NCBI GenBank assembly: GCA_963725315.1
Contig: CAVRYA010000003.1
Coordinates: 124,001 to 188,000 of the forward strand
Direction: 5' to 3'
From: JBBRHQ01 sp963725315
GTDB lineage: Bacteria; Actinomycetota; Thermoleophilia; Solirubrobacterales; 70-9
DNA: 64,000 nt
Shown: in pieces, positions 29,251 through 36,667 of the stretch
Position numbering within the stretch: the first letter of the stretch is position 1
Layout: each line of letters begins with the position of its first letter
Made by a program: the position numbers and the translations under genes
The notes under the pieces: model-generated
Told to the model about the DNA's origin: nothing
The model's database searches: none
What the model saw: the letters and a program-made list of their open reading frames with translations, nothing else

Positions 29251-31485
29251 GTGGCCAAGAAGCGGGTCCATGAGATTGCCAAGGCGGAGGGCGTGACCTC
29301 CAAGCAGCTGCTGGCTGCGCTGAAGGCGGCCGGGATCGAGGCGAAGGCGGCGGCTTCCAACGTCGAGGAGGCCGACGCCAAGAGGGCCCTTGCTGCTTCC
29401 AACGGGGGAGACGCCGCGGCGCCGGTCGAGGAGGCGCCGAAGCAGAAGCCGGCTCAGCAGGCTGCGGCTCCGCCCGCGGCGAAGAAGGCCCCTCCGGAGC
29501 CCGCTGCGAAGGCGCCGGCCGCGGCGAAGCCCGCCGCCGAGGCCGCCCCTGCCGCCAAGCAGAGCGGCGGCAAGCGCCGGCGTCGGGTCGTGATCGACTC
29601 GCAGGCCGCCCGCCGTGACCAGATGGGCGGTCCGCCTCCGCAGCGCCCGCCGAGACGGCGTGGCGGGCGCCGCCGCAGGCCGCTGCTCGAGGAGCCCCCG
29701 CGCGGCCCGGCTGAGGTCGCCGAGCCGGAGGCGACGAAGGTCCCCTCGGGCGCGACGGTGCGCGAGGTGGCGGAGCTGCTCGGCCTCGGCAGCGCCGAAG
29801 TGATCAAGAAGCTGATGACGATGGGGGAGATGGCAACGCTGACCCAGACCCTCACGGACGAGTCGATAAAGGCGATCGCCGAGGAGTACGACCGCAAGCT
29901 CGAGATCGTCACCGCGGCCGACGAGGAGCCCGAGCAGCCGGATTTCGAGGACACCGACGAGGAGCTGGCCGAGCGCCCGCCGGTGGTGACGATCATGGGA
30001 CACGTCGATCACGGCAAGACCTCGCTTCTGGACGCGATCCGCGAGACCGAGGTGGCCGCCGGCGAGGCCGGCGGGATCACCCAGCACATCGGCGCCTACC
30101 AGGTCCATCACTCCAAGAAGACGATCACCTTCCTCGACACGCCCGGGCACGAGGCCTTCACGGCGATGCGCGCCCGCGGCGCGAAGGTCACCGACGTCGC
30201 CGTGATCGTGGTGGCCGCCGACGACGGCGTCATGCCGCAGACGAAGGAGGCGATCGACCATGCCCGGGCGGCGGGTGTGCCGATGCTGATCGCCGTCAAC
30301 AAGGTGGACAAGGAGGGCGCCCAGCCCGACCGGGTGCGGACCGAGCTCGCCTCGGACGGCATTAATCCCGAGGAGTGGGGAGGGGAGACCGTTTTCGTCG
30401 ACGTCTCGGCCAAGACTCACCAGGGCCTCGACAACCTGCTCGACATGATCATCTTGGTCTCCGAGCTGGAGGAGCTCGCGGCGAACCCGGACGCGCCGGC
30501 CTCGGGGACGGTGATCGAGTCGCAGCTCGATCCCGGTCGCGGGCCGGTCGTCAGCGTCCTCGTCCAGCGCGGCACCCTCAACGTCGGCGACTCCCTGGTC
30601 GCCGGGCCGCAGTGGGGGCGCGTGCGGGCGATGCACGACTTCACCGGGGACCGCACGCAGCGGGCCGGCCCGGGGATGCCGGTCGAGGTGCTCGGCTTCG
30701 ACGGGGTCTGCGAGGCCGGTGAGTTCGTGCAGGCGGTCGAGAACGATCGCCGCGCCCGGCAGATGGCGCAGGAGCGTGCCAACCGGCTGAAGACCGAGGC
30801 GCTGGCCCGCCGCCAGGCGCGCAAGGTCACCCTCGAGGAGGTCTTCGCCCGCGCCCAGCAGGGCGAGATCAAGGAGCTCAACATCGTGCTCAAGGCCGAC
30901 GTTGCGGGATCGCTCGAGGCGCTCCAGGACGAGATCGCCAAGGTTCCCCAGGAGCAGGTGGCGATCAACGTCATCCACGCCCAGACCGGTGGGATCAACG
31001 AGTCCGACGTGATGCTCGCCTCGGCCTCCGAGGCGATCATCATCGGCTTCAACGTGCGGCCGCTCTCCGACGCCCGCCGCGCGGCCGAGTCCGAGGGGAT
31101 CGACATCCGCACCTACTCGGTCATCTACAAGATCACCGAGGACCTGCGCAACGCGATGGAGGGCATGCTGGAGGCGGTCGAGGTCGAGGAGACGCTCGGC
31201 GAGGCAGAGATCAAGGAGACCTTCAAGGCCTCCAAGGTCGGCCGCATCGCCGGCTGCCTGGTCACCGACGGCACCGTCGCCCGCGACGCCAACGTTCGCC
31301 TGATCCGGGACGGCACCGTGATCTGGACCGGTCGAATCGGCTCCCTGCGGCGCTTCAAGGACGACGTAAGCGAGGTCGAGGAGGGCCAGGAGTGCGGCAT
31401 CGTCCTCGACGGCTACGCCGACGTCAAGGAGGACGACGTGCTCGAGTTCTTCCGGACGAAGCAGGTCGAGCAGACCCTCGAGTAG
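29251..31485 (+). CDS. infB: Translation initiation factor IF-2
   Basis: IF-2 is the GTPase that brings initiator tRNA to the ribosome. The 744-residue protein has an N-terminal IF2N domain (KKRVHEIAKAEGVTSKQLL), an Ala/Pro/Lys-rich linker, a second IF2N region (TVREVAELLGLGSAEVIKKL), the G domain with GHVDHGKTS near 250, DTPGHEAF and NKVD near 350, and the fMet-tRNA-binding C-terminal domain. GTG 29251 follows the nusA stop by two bases. Length is at the short end for Actinobacteria. Confidence 0.96.
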   Translation: MAKKRVHEIAKAEGVTSKQLLAALKAAGIEAKAAASNVEEADAKRALAASNGGDAAAPVEEAPKQKPAQQAAAPPAAKKAPPEPAAKAPAAAKPAAEAAPAAKQSGGKRRRRVVIDSQAARRDQMGGPPPQRPPRRRGGRRRRPLLEEPPRGPAEVAEPEATKVPSGATVREVAELLGLGSAEVIKKLMTMGEMATLTQTLTDESIKAIAEEYDRKLEIVTAADEEPEQPDFEDTDEELAERPPVVTIMGHVDHGKTSLLDAIRETEVAAGEAGGITQHIGAYQVHHSKKTITFLDTPGHEAFTAMRARGAKVTDVAVIVVAADDGVMPQTKEAIDHARAAGVPMLIAVNKVDKEGAQPDRVRTELASDGINPEEWGGETVFVDVSAKTHQGLDNLLDMIILVSELEELAANPDAPASGTVIESQLDPGRGPVVSVLVQRGTLNVGDSLVAGPQWGRVRAMHDFTGDRTQRAGPGMPVEVLGFDGVCEAGEFVQAVENDRRARQMAQERANRLKTEALARRQARKVTLEEVFARAQQGEIKELNIVLKADVAGSLEALQDEIAKVPQEQVAINVIHAQTGGINESDVMLASASEAIIIGFNVRPLSDARRAAESEGIDIRTYSVIYKITEDLRNAMEGMLEAVEVEETLGEAEIKETFKASKVGRIAGCLVTDGTVARDANVRLIRDGTVIWTGRIGSLRRFKDDVSEVEEGQECGIVLDGYADVKEDDVLEFFRTKQVEQTLE

Positions 31486-31493
31486 GGGCCTCG

Positions 31494-31617
31494 GGCGGCG
31501 GGTCCTGTCGTCGATTGGCCCCGGGCCGCGGGTCCTGTCACGGATGGGACCCACCATTGCCTGCGCTCCACGGCGGGTGCTCGGCAATGGGTCCTCCCAT
31601 CCGTGCCACCCGCGGCA
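31494..31617. repeat. Palindromic repeat, copy A
   Basis: The element starts with two tandem versions of GGCGGGTCCTGTC. Its core is a 23-base arm (31539-31561) and an imperfect complementary arm (31583-31605) around a 21-base loop. About 100 bases are nearly identical, in reverse orientation, to copy C at 63,389-63,488. The rest of the gap between infB and ylxP (to 31,739) holds GC-rich direct repeats of TACCCGCGGCCCAGG and no gene. Confidence 0.75.
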
Positions 31618-31739
31618 GGGACGCGAACCCGCGTCAGTACCCGCGGCCCAGGGCGCCTACGCGCGTCGAGTACCCGCGGCCCAGGCGTTTCCCCAGCCTC
31701 GAGAATCCGGTCGGCGGGGCCGGTTCCACGACGCCGGGC

Positions 31740-31745
31740 TAGGCT
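31740..31745 (+). promoter_or_regulatory. -10 element of the ylxP-like gene
   Basis: TAGGCT, preceded by GC, lies exactly 6 bases before the GTG. It supports both that start codon and a leaderless transcript. Confidence 0.5.
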
Positions 31746-31751
31746 GGCTCG

Positions 31752-32051
31752 GTGAGTGCATTTGTCTGCCTGATCGAGATTCGCTTGCACTTCGGCGAGG
31801 TCGGGGACCTGAAGGGCAAGCGGAAGCTGCTGGCCTCGCTGAAGGCGCAGCTCCGCCAGCGGTTTGGCGCCTCGGTGGCCGAGATCGAGGGCCAGGACAA
31901 ATGGCAGCGCTCAACCCTTCTCTGCGCGCTGGTGGGGGGCTCGGAGGTCGAGGATCGCGCCGACGCCCTGCGGCGGTTCACCGAATCACGCTTCCCTGAA
32001 GGGTGTTCAAGCACGCGCCGGACCCTCAGCCTCGAGGACGTCTCGGCCTAG
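31752..32051 (+). CDS. YlxP-like DUF503 protein
   Basis: The 99-residue protein has the DUF503 pattern: VCLIEIRLHFGEVGDLKGKR, LKAQLRQRFGASVAEIEGQD and KWQRSTLLCALVGGS. This family sits between infB and rbfA in many Gram-positive bacteria, as here, and is thought to assist ribosome maturation; its biochemical role is not settled. GTG 31752 is favoured by the -10 hexamer in front. The C-terminal 20 residues are poorly conserved. Confidence 0.85.
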   Translation: MSAFVCLIEIRLHFGEVGDLKGKRKLLASLKAQLRQRFGASVAEIEGQDKWQRSTLLCALVGGSEVEDRADALRRFTESRFPEGCSSTRRTLSLEDVSA

Positions 32052-32074
32052 CCGGCTGGCAGGCGGGTTCCCGG

Positions 32075-32138
32075 GCGGCGACCTTCGTCGCCGCAGAGGC
32101 AGGTCAGGCCCGGAGGGCCGCAAGTTGATTGAACTTGG
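32075..32138 (+). repeat. Two-hairpin element, copy 2
   Basis: Hairpin GCGGCGAC-CTTC-GTCGCCGC, linker AGAGGCAGGTCAGG, hairpin GGCCC-GGA-GGGCC, then CAAGTTGATTGAACTTG, itself a palindrome. It lies between ylxP and the rbfA promoter. Confidence 0.7.
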
Positions 32139-32167
32139 TGTTTACGTTTTATGAGTGACCCTTTGGC

Positions 32168-32173
32168 TATAGT
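32168..32173 (+). promoter_or_regulatory. -10 element of rbfA
   Basis: TATAGT lies 9 bases before the rbfA ATG, which has no Shine-Dalgarno. The spacing equals that at mihF and rpoZ. Confidence 0.6.
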
Positions 32174-32182
32174 CGCGCGGCG

Positions 32183-32521
32183 ATGCCAGCGGCGCGCATG
32201 CGGCGCATCAACGAAGTCCTCCGCGAAGTCGTCGGCGCTGCGATCAGCACCGACCTCAAGGACCCGAGAATCGGATTCGTGACCGTGACCTCAGTCGAGA
32301 CAAGCCCCGACCTCCGCACCGCCAAGGTGTTCGTCAGCGTGCTCGGATCAGAGGGCGAGCGCGAGGCGACCCTGGCCGGCCTTCGCTCCTCGCATGGGGT
32401 GATCCAGTCGCGGATCGCGGCCGAGACGAGGATGAAGCGCACGCCGACCCTGACCTTCCACTACGACGAGACGATCGAGCAGGGAATGCGGATCTGGCGG
32501 CTCCTCGACGAGGGATCGTGA
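32183..32521 (+). CDS. rbfA: 30S ribosome-binding factor A
   Basis: RbfA binds the 30S subunit during maturation of the 16S rRNA 5' end. The 112-residue protein has the KH-like fold: RRINEVLREVVGAAISTDLK, DPRIGFVTVTSVETSPDLRT, and the C-terminal RMKRTPTLTFHYDETIEQG. The stop overlaps nrnA by four bases. Confidence 0.94.
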   Translation: MPAARMRRINEVLREVVGAAISTDLKDPRIGFVTVTSVETSPDLRTAKVFVSVLGSEGEREATLAGLRSSHGVIQSRIAAETRMKRTPTLTFHYDETIEQGMRIWRLLDEGS

Positions 32522-33522
32522 GCGAGGTCGCCGGGGTGGAGGCCCCGGCCGTCGAGCAGGTCGCCGCGGCGCTGCGCGCGCGGGAGCGGTTCCTGCTGAC
32601 CACGCACGAGGGACCCGACGGGGACGCCCTCGGCTCGCTGCTCGGGATGCACCACCTGCTGCGGCAGCTCGGCAAGGACTCGGTGATGTTCCTCGCCTCC
32701 AAGGAGTTCCCGCTGCCGATCGAGTATCGCTTCCTGCCCCTGGAGGAGGTCTTCCACGAGCCGCCGGCCGACATCGCCGATCGCACGATCGTCTTCCTCG
32801 ACTGCGGGAACATCGACCGCATGCCGGTCGATTTCCTCCGCAACGGCGACAACGATCTGATCAACATCGACCACCACCACGACAACACCCGTTTCGGCGA
32901 CATCAACCTGGTCGACGTCGATGCCTCCTGCACGGCCGAGATCGTCTACGACCTCGGGGTCCTGCTCGGGGCCGAGATCACGCCGCAGATCGCCTCGGCC
33001 CTCTACGTCGGCCTGGTCACCGACACCGGCAAGTTCATGTACGAGAACACGAACGCCCGCACCCACCGGGTCGCCGCGGCGCTGATCGAGGCGGGAGTCG
33101 ATGTCGATGACACCTACCGGCGCCTCTACGAGCACGTGCCGCTGGAGAAGCTGCGGCTGGTGGCGCGGGCGCTGGAGGGGATCGAGCGCCACTGCGAGGG
33201 GAATCTGGTGGTCACAGCGATCACCACCGCGGACTACGAGGCCACCGGCGCGGACGAGGCGATGACCGAGGGGATCATCGACCACCTGCGCTCGGTCGAG
33301 GGGGCGAAGGTGGCGGCCGTGATCCGTGACCTCGGCAGCCGCGGGCGGGCGGCCCACAAGGTCAGCCTGCGCTCCAGCGAGGGCGACGTCGACGTCTCTG
33401 CGATCGCTCGCAAGCGCGGTGGCGGCGGGCATGTTCGGGCCGCCGGGTTCTCCAGCGACACGTCGCTCGAGGCGCTGGTCGAGTTCATCTGCGACGAGGT
33501 TCGCGGGCAGCTCTCCGGCTGA
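32518..33522 (+). CDS. nrnA: DHH phosphoesterase, NrnA-like nanoRNase / pAp phosphatase
   Basis: NrnA-type enzymes degrade very short RNAs and dephosphorylate pAp using Mn2+. The 334-residue protein shows the DHH motifs: THEGPDGDALGS near residue 28, FLDCGN, and DHHHDN near 120. The C-terminal DHHA1 domain ends with RKRGGGGHVRAAGFS. GTG 32518 overlaps rbfA. The rbfA-nrnA-truB order is common in Gram-positive bacteria. Confidence 0.92.
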   Translation: MSEVAGVEAPAVEQVAAALRARERFLLTTHEGPDGDALGSLLGMHHLLRQLGKDSVMFLASKEFPLPIEYRFLPLEEVFHEPPADIADRTIVFLDCGNIDRMPVDFLRNGDNDLINIDHHHDNTRFGDINLVDVDASCTAEIVYDLGVLLGAEITPQIASALYVGLVTDTGKFMYENTNARTHRVAAALIEAGVDVDDTYRRLYEHVPLEKLRLVARALEGIERHCEGNLVVTAITTADYEATGADEAMTEGIIDHLRSVEGAKVAAVIRDLGSRGRAAHKVSLRSSEGDVDVSAIARKRGGGGHVRAAGFSSDTSLEALVEFICDEVRGQLSG

Positions 33523-33527
33523 GGGCC

Positions 33528-34337
33528 ATGGGCGCCGCCGGAGAGGCCGAGACCGGCGTCCTGCTCTACGACAAGCCCGCCGGGGTGACCTCGCACGACG
33601 TGATCGCAGGCCTGAGACGTGAGCGCGGCGTCAAGGCCGGTCACGCCGGCACCCTGGACCCCTTCGCCACTGGCCTGCTGCTGGTCCTGCTGGGCCGGGC
33701 GACGCGGCTCCAGCGCTACCTGCTCCCGCTCCCCAAGACCTATTTGGCCACCGCCAGGCTGGGCTGGCGCTCCAGTACTGGCGATCCCGACGGTGAGCTG
33801 ACCGAGACGGGCCGCCTGCCGATCCGCCTCGAGCTTCCGAGCGGCCGCATCCGCCAGCGGGTCCCGATGACCTCCGCGGTCCGGGTCGGCGGCGAGAGGC
33901 TCTACCGCAAGGCGCACCGGGGGGAGGAGGTCGAGCGGCCCGAGCGCGAGGTCGAGGTCCACAGCGCGGTGTTGCTCGATAGCGACGGCGAGCGCGCCAG
34001 CTTCGAGATCCGCTGCTCCTCGGGAACCTACGTCCGCACGCTGATCGAGACCCTGGGCGATGCCTACTGCGAGCGACTGCGAAGGACGGCGATCGGTTCG
34101 CTCACCCTCGAGCGGGCGGGGGAGACGCTGGAGCCGGCCGAGGCGCTGGGCTTCATGCCGCAGCGCCGGATGGACCCCGAGGAGGCCGACGCGGTCGCTC
34201 ACGGGCGGGCGATCGGGGCGCGAGCCGACGGGCAGGGAGGGGGCGCGGGAGTGGTCGCGCTGACGTTTGCTGGCAAGCTTCTGGCCGTGGCGAGAGAGGA
34301 CGATGGAGCGCTGCGCCCGGAGGTGGTGCTCGGATGA
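33528..34337 (+). CDS. truB: tRNA pseudouridine-55 synthase
   Basis: TruB makes pseudouridine 55 in the T-loop of tRNAs. The 269-residue product has the catalytic Asp in KAGHAGTLDPFATGLL near residue 45, YDKPAGVTSHDVI at the start, and SGTYVRTLIETLGD in the thumb region. The end overlaps ribF by four bases (ATGA). Confidence 0.95.
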   Translation: MGAAGEAETGVLLYDKPAGVTSHDVIAGLRRERGVKAGHAGTLDPFATGLLLVLLGRATRLQRYLLPLPKTYLATARLGWRSSTGDPDGELTETGRLPIRLELPSGRIRQRVPMTSAVRVGGERLYRKAHRGEEVERPEREVEVHSAVLLDSDGERASFEIRCSSGTYVRTLIETLGDAYCERLRRTAIGSLTLERAGETLEPAEALGFMPQRRMDPEEADAVAHGRAIGARADGQGGGAGVVALTFAGKLLAVAREDDGALRPEVVLG

Positions 34338-35266
34338 GCATCCAGGTGACGCGGCTTCCCGACGCGCAGCCGCGCCCGCGCCGGGTCGCGATCGGGACCT
34401 TCGACGGCGTCCACATCGGCCACCAGGCGGTGATCGAGGGGGCGGACACCGTGCTCACCTTCGAGCCCCACCCGCTCGAGATCCTGCACCCCGCAGCGCT
34501 GCCGAAGCTGATCACCTCGTTCGGCGTCAAGCGGGACCTGATCGACGGCCTGGGGGTCGCCGAGCTCGTCGTCATCCCCTTCGACCGGGAGTTCGCCACC
34601 CGTAGCGCGGAGAGCTTCATCGAGGACGTGCTGATCTCCCGGCTCGGCGCCGAGAGCGTCTCGGTCGGGGAGAACTTCCGCTTCGGTGCCAAGGCGAAGG
34701 GCGACCCGGAGATGCTCGCGGCCCGCTCCGAGTTCACCACCCGGGTCGTGCCGCTGGTCGAGGTCGACGGCGAGACCGTCTCCTCGACCCGGATCAGGGC
34801 GCTGGTCGCGGCCGGCGACGTCGAGGCCGCGCAGCGCTGCCTGGGCGCGCCGTTCATGTTCGAGGGGATCGTCGTCAGCGGCGACCAGCGCGGTCGCGAG
34901 CTGGGCTTTCCGACTGCGAACCTGGTCCCCGACGACCGCCTCGCGATCCCAGGCCACGGCGTCTACGCGGCCTTCGCCAACGGCTTTCCGGCGGCGGTCA
35001 ACATCGGCGTTCGCCCGACCTTCGAGAGCGGCCGCGGGGTGCTGATCGAGAGCTACCTGATCGACCGCAGCGAGGACCTCTACGGGGAGAACCTGCGGGT
35101 CGCGTTCGTCGCCCGGCTGCGCGGGGAGAAGCGCTTCTCAAGCGTCGAGGAGCTGGTGCGGCAGATGCAACTGGACGTCGAGGAAGCGAAGAGAATGTGC
35201 GCGGCGACCATAGTCGCCGCACAGGCGGGTCAGGCCGAAGGCCAGAGCAGCTCGCGGCGACCCTAG
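34334..35266 (+). CDS. ribF: Riboflavin kinase / FAD synthetase
   Basis: This bifunctional enzyme makes FMN and then FAD. In the 310-residue protein the N-terminal adenylyltransferase domain has IGTFDGVHIGHQAVI and VVGENFRFG-like SVGENFRFGAKAKG; the C-terminal kinase domain has GRELGFPTANLVPDD. The family end is near RQMQLDVEEAKRM. The last 20 residues (AATIVAAQAGQAEGQSSSRR) are encoded by two-hairpin element copy 3 and half of copy 4, so the tail was probably added by repeat insertion. Confidence 0.93.
   Translation: MSIQVTRLPDAQPRPRRVAIGTFDGVHIGHQAVIEGADTVLTFEPHPLEILHPAALPKLITSFGVKRDLIDGLGVAELVVIPFDREFATRSAESFIEDVLISRLGAESVSVGENFRFGAKAKGDPEMLAARSEFTTRVVPLVEVDGETVSSTRIRALVAAGDVEAAQRCLGAPFMFEGIVVSGDQRGRELGFPTANLVPDDRLAIPGHGVYAAFANGFPAAVNIGVRPTFESGRGVLIESYLIDRSEDLYGENLRVAFVARLRGEKRFSSVEELVRQMQLDVEEAKRMCAATIVAAQAGQAEGQSSSRRP
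35201..35243 (+). repeat. Two-hairpin element, copy 3 (inside ribF)
   Basis: Hairpin GCGGCGAC-CATA-GTCGCCGC, linker ACAGGCGGGTCAGG, short hairpin GGCC-GAA-GGCC. It lacks the tail segment seen in the other copies and encodes the end of RibF. Confidence 0.65.
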
Positions 35267-35316
35267 TCGCCGCACATGCATGTCAGGCCCGGCAGGGCCG
35301 CAAGTGGTTTCGTTCG
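35254..35316 (+). repeat. Two-hairpin element, copy 4
   Basis: Hairpin GCGGCGAC-CCTA-GTCGCCGC, linker ACATGCATGTCAGG, hairpin GGCCC-GGCA-GGGCC, tail CAAGTGGTTTCGTTC. The ribF stop codon lies in the first hairpin. Confidence 0.7.
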
Positions 35317-35331
35317 TGCTAGCTTCCAACA

Positions 35332-35371
35332 GCCGCGAAGCCCGTAGATGCGGGTGACGCGGCGATTTTTT
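35332..35371 (+). promoter_or_regulatory. Terminator-like rpsO leader, candidate S15 autoregulatory site
   Basis: GCCGCG and CGCGGC form an outer stem, CCCG and CGGG an inner stem, followed by six T and then, two bases later, the rpsO ATG. There is no separate ribosome site. The structure resembles an intrinsic terminator or an S15-binding leader placed directly at the start codon. A TAGCTT hexamer at 35,320 may be the -10. Confidence 0.55.
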
Positions 35372-35373
35372 CG

Positions 35374-35643
35374 ATGAGCCTCACCAGCGAAAAGAAGGCC
35401 GAGCTGATCGGCAAGTACGGGCGCTCCGACGGTGACACCGGCTCGGCCGAGGTCCAGGTCGCCCTGCTGACCGAGCGGATCAACGATCTCACCGGCCACC
35501 TGCGAGACCACGGCAAGGACCATCACTCCCGTCGCGGGCTGCTGATGCTGGTCGGCAAGCGCCGTCGCCTTCTCCGCTATCTCGAGCGCAACGATCTCGA
35601 GCGCTACCGCTCGCTGGTCGCCGAGCTGGGCCTTCGCAAGTGA
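35374..35643 (+). CDS. rpsO: Ribosomal protein S15
   Basis: S15 is a primary 16S rRNA-binding protein of the 30S subunit. The 89-residue product has TGSAEVQVALLTERINDLTG, DHHSRRGLLMLVGKRRRLL and RYLERNDLERYRSLVAELGL, the full four-helix fold. The stop overlaps the next gene by four bases. rpsO just upstream of pnp is widespread; here two short genes intervene. Confidence 0.96.
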   Translation: MSLTSEKKAELIGKYGRSDGDTGSAEVQVALLTERINDLTGHLRDHGKDHHSRRGLLMLVGKRRRLLRYLERNDLERYRSLVAELGLRK

Positions 35644-36089
35644 TCGCGGCCGGTCAGCCGGCGCCCGATTTCACCCTCACCGACCAGGACGGCAACCAGG
35701 TATCGCTTGCCGACTTCAGCGGCGAGAAGGTGCTGCTGGTCTTTTACCCGCTCGACTTCAGCCCGGTCTGCACCGACCAGCTCTCGATATATCAGGAGGT
35801 CAAGCCGGAGATCGCGGCAAAGGGGGCGAGCATCATCGGCATCAGCGTCGACAGCCCCTATGCCCACAAGGCCTTCCAGGAGAAGATCGGGATCGACTTC
35901 CCGCTGCTCGCCGACTTCGAGCCCAAGGGAGAGGTCTCGAGGGCCTATGACGCCTACTACGACGGGGCCGGGCACGCCAAGCGCACCCTGGTGCTGATCG
36001 ATGAGGAGGGGGCCGTGGAGTGGGTCCATGAGTCGCCCTCGCCGCTCGAGGTGCCCGGCGCCAACCTGATCTTCGACGCGCTCTCCTGA
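35640..36089 (+). CDS. 1-Cys peroxiredoxin (AhpC/TSA, BCP/AhpE-like)
   Basis: The enzyme reduces peroxides through the Cys of FYPLDFSPVCTDQ near residue 45. That is the only cysteine in the 149-residue protein, so it must use an external thiol, as AhpE does. The N-terminus (AAGQPAPDFTLTDQDGNQVS) and KRTLVLIDEEGAV are typical. GTG 35640 overlaps rpsO, an odd pairing that ties its translation to a ribosomal protein. Confidence 0.88.
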   Translation: MIAAGQPAPDFTLTDQDGNQVSLADFSGEKVLLVFYPLDFSPVCTDQLSIYQEVKPEIAAKGASIIGISVDSPYAHKAFQEKIGIDFPLLADFEPKGEVSRAYDAYYDGAGHAKRTLVLIDEEGAVEWVHESPSPLEVPGANLIFDALS

Positions 36090-36118
36090 GGGCGCGCTTG
36101 CTAGTTGCAGCCGCCCCG

Positions 36119-36124
36119 TAGGCT
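36119..36124 (+). promoter_or_regulatory. -10 element of the DsbA-like gene
   Basis: TAGGCT lies 8 bases before the ATG at 36133, which lacks a ribosome site. Confidence 0.45.
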
Positions 36125-36132
36125 CGGCTGGG

Positions 36133-36600
36133 ATGTCGGAGCTGACCAGCGCCTCGGTGCCACGGCCCGCGGCGGACGACCACGTTCGCGGCGACGGCAC
36201 GGCGCTGATCGTCTACGCCGATCTCGGCTGCCCGCACTGTGCGGCGGTCTGGGAGCGGCTGGCGGAGTCCGGCAGGATGCTCGTCTTTCGCCACTTCCCG
36301 GTCGCCAGCAAGCACCCGCGCTCACCGGTCCTGCACGCGGCGGCCGAGGCGGCCGGTCTCCAGGGCGCCTTCTTCGAGATGGTGGACTCGCTATATGCCG
36401 ACCGCGGCCACGTCGACGACCCCCACCTCTGGGAGCGGGTGGAGAGCCTCGACCTCGACCTCGAGCGCTTCCAGCGCGACCGCCGCTCTGAGAGGGTCGC
36501 CGAGCGGGTCAGGCGCGACTTCGAGTCGGGGATCCGGGCTGGGGTGGCCGGCACGCCGGCTCTGTTCGGCGACGGTGAATCCCTCAGTCTGTACCCTTGA
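36133..36600 (+). CDS. DsbA-like thioredoxin-fold protein
   Basis: The 155-residue protein has a CPHC active site in VYADLGCPHCAAVWERL near residue 35 and the cis-Pro loop in AGVAGTPALFGDG near the end. It resembles the thioredoxin-like DsbA family but lacks a signal peptide or transmembrane helix, so it is probably cytoplasmic. Electron partner unknown; the neighbouring 1-Cys peroxiredoxin is a plausible client, by inference only. The end is slightly short for the family. Confidence 0.8.
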   Translation: MSELTSASVPRPAADDHVRGDGTALIVYADLGCPHCAAVWERLAESGRMLVFRHFPVASKHPRSPVLHAAAEAAGLQGAFFEMVDSLYADRGHVDDPHLWERVESLDLDLERFQRDRRSERVAERVRRDFESGIRAGVAGTPALFGDGESLSLYP

Positions 36601-36633
36601 CCGCGACAGAGAACGAGAGTTCTGAATCAGATT

Positions 36634-36657
36634 GGCCGCCAACCGGGCGGCCGGAGG
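36634..36657 (+). promoter_or_regulatory. Hairpin and Shine-Dalgarno before pnp
   Basis: GGCCGCC and GGGCGGCC pair around AACC and touch the GGAGG at 36653-36657. GGAGG is 10 bases before ATG 36668 and decides that start over the upstream in-frame TTG at 36632. The hairpin could limit ribosome access or be a processing site. Confidence 0.5.
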
Positions 36658-36667
36658 TAACAACTAC

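Noticed and set aside
28639..31587. A 982-codon open frame on the minus strand across nusA and infB
   Set aside because: It is antisense to two clearly recognised essential genes, consists of low-complexity Leu/Arg/Gly-rich sequence typical of GC-rich shadow frames, and has no recognisable domain.
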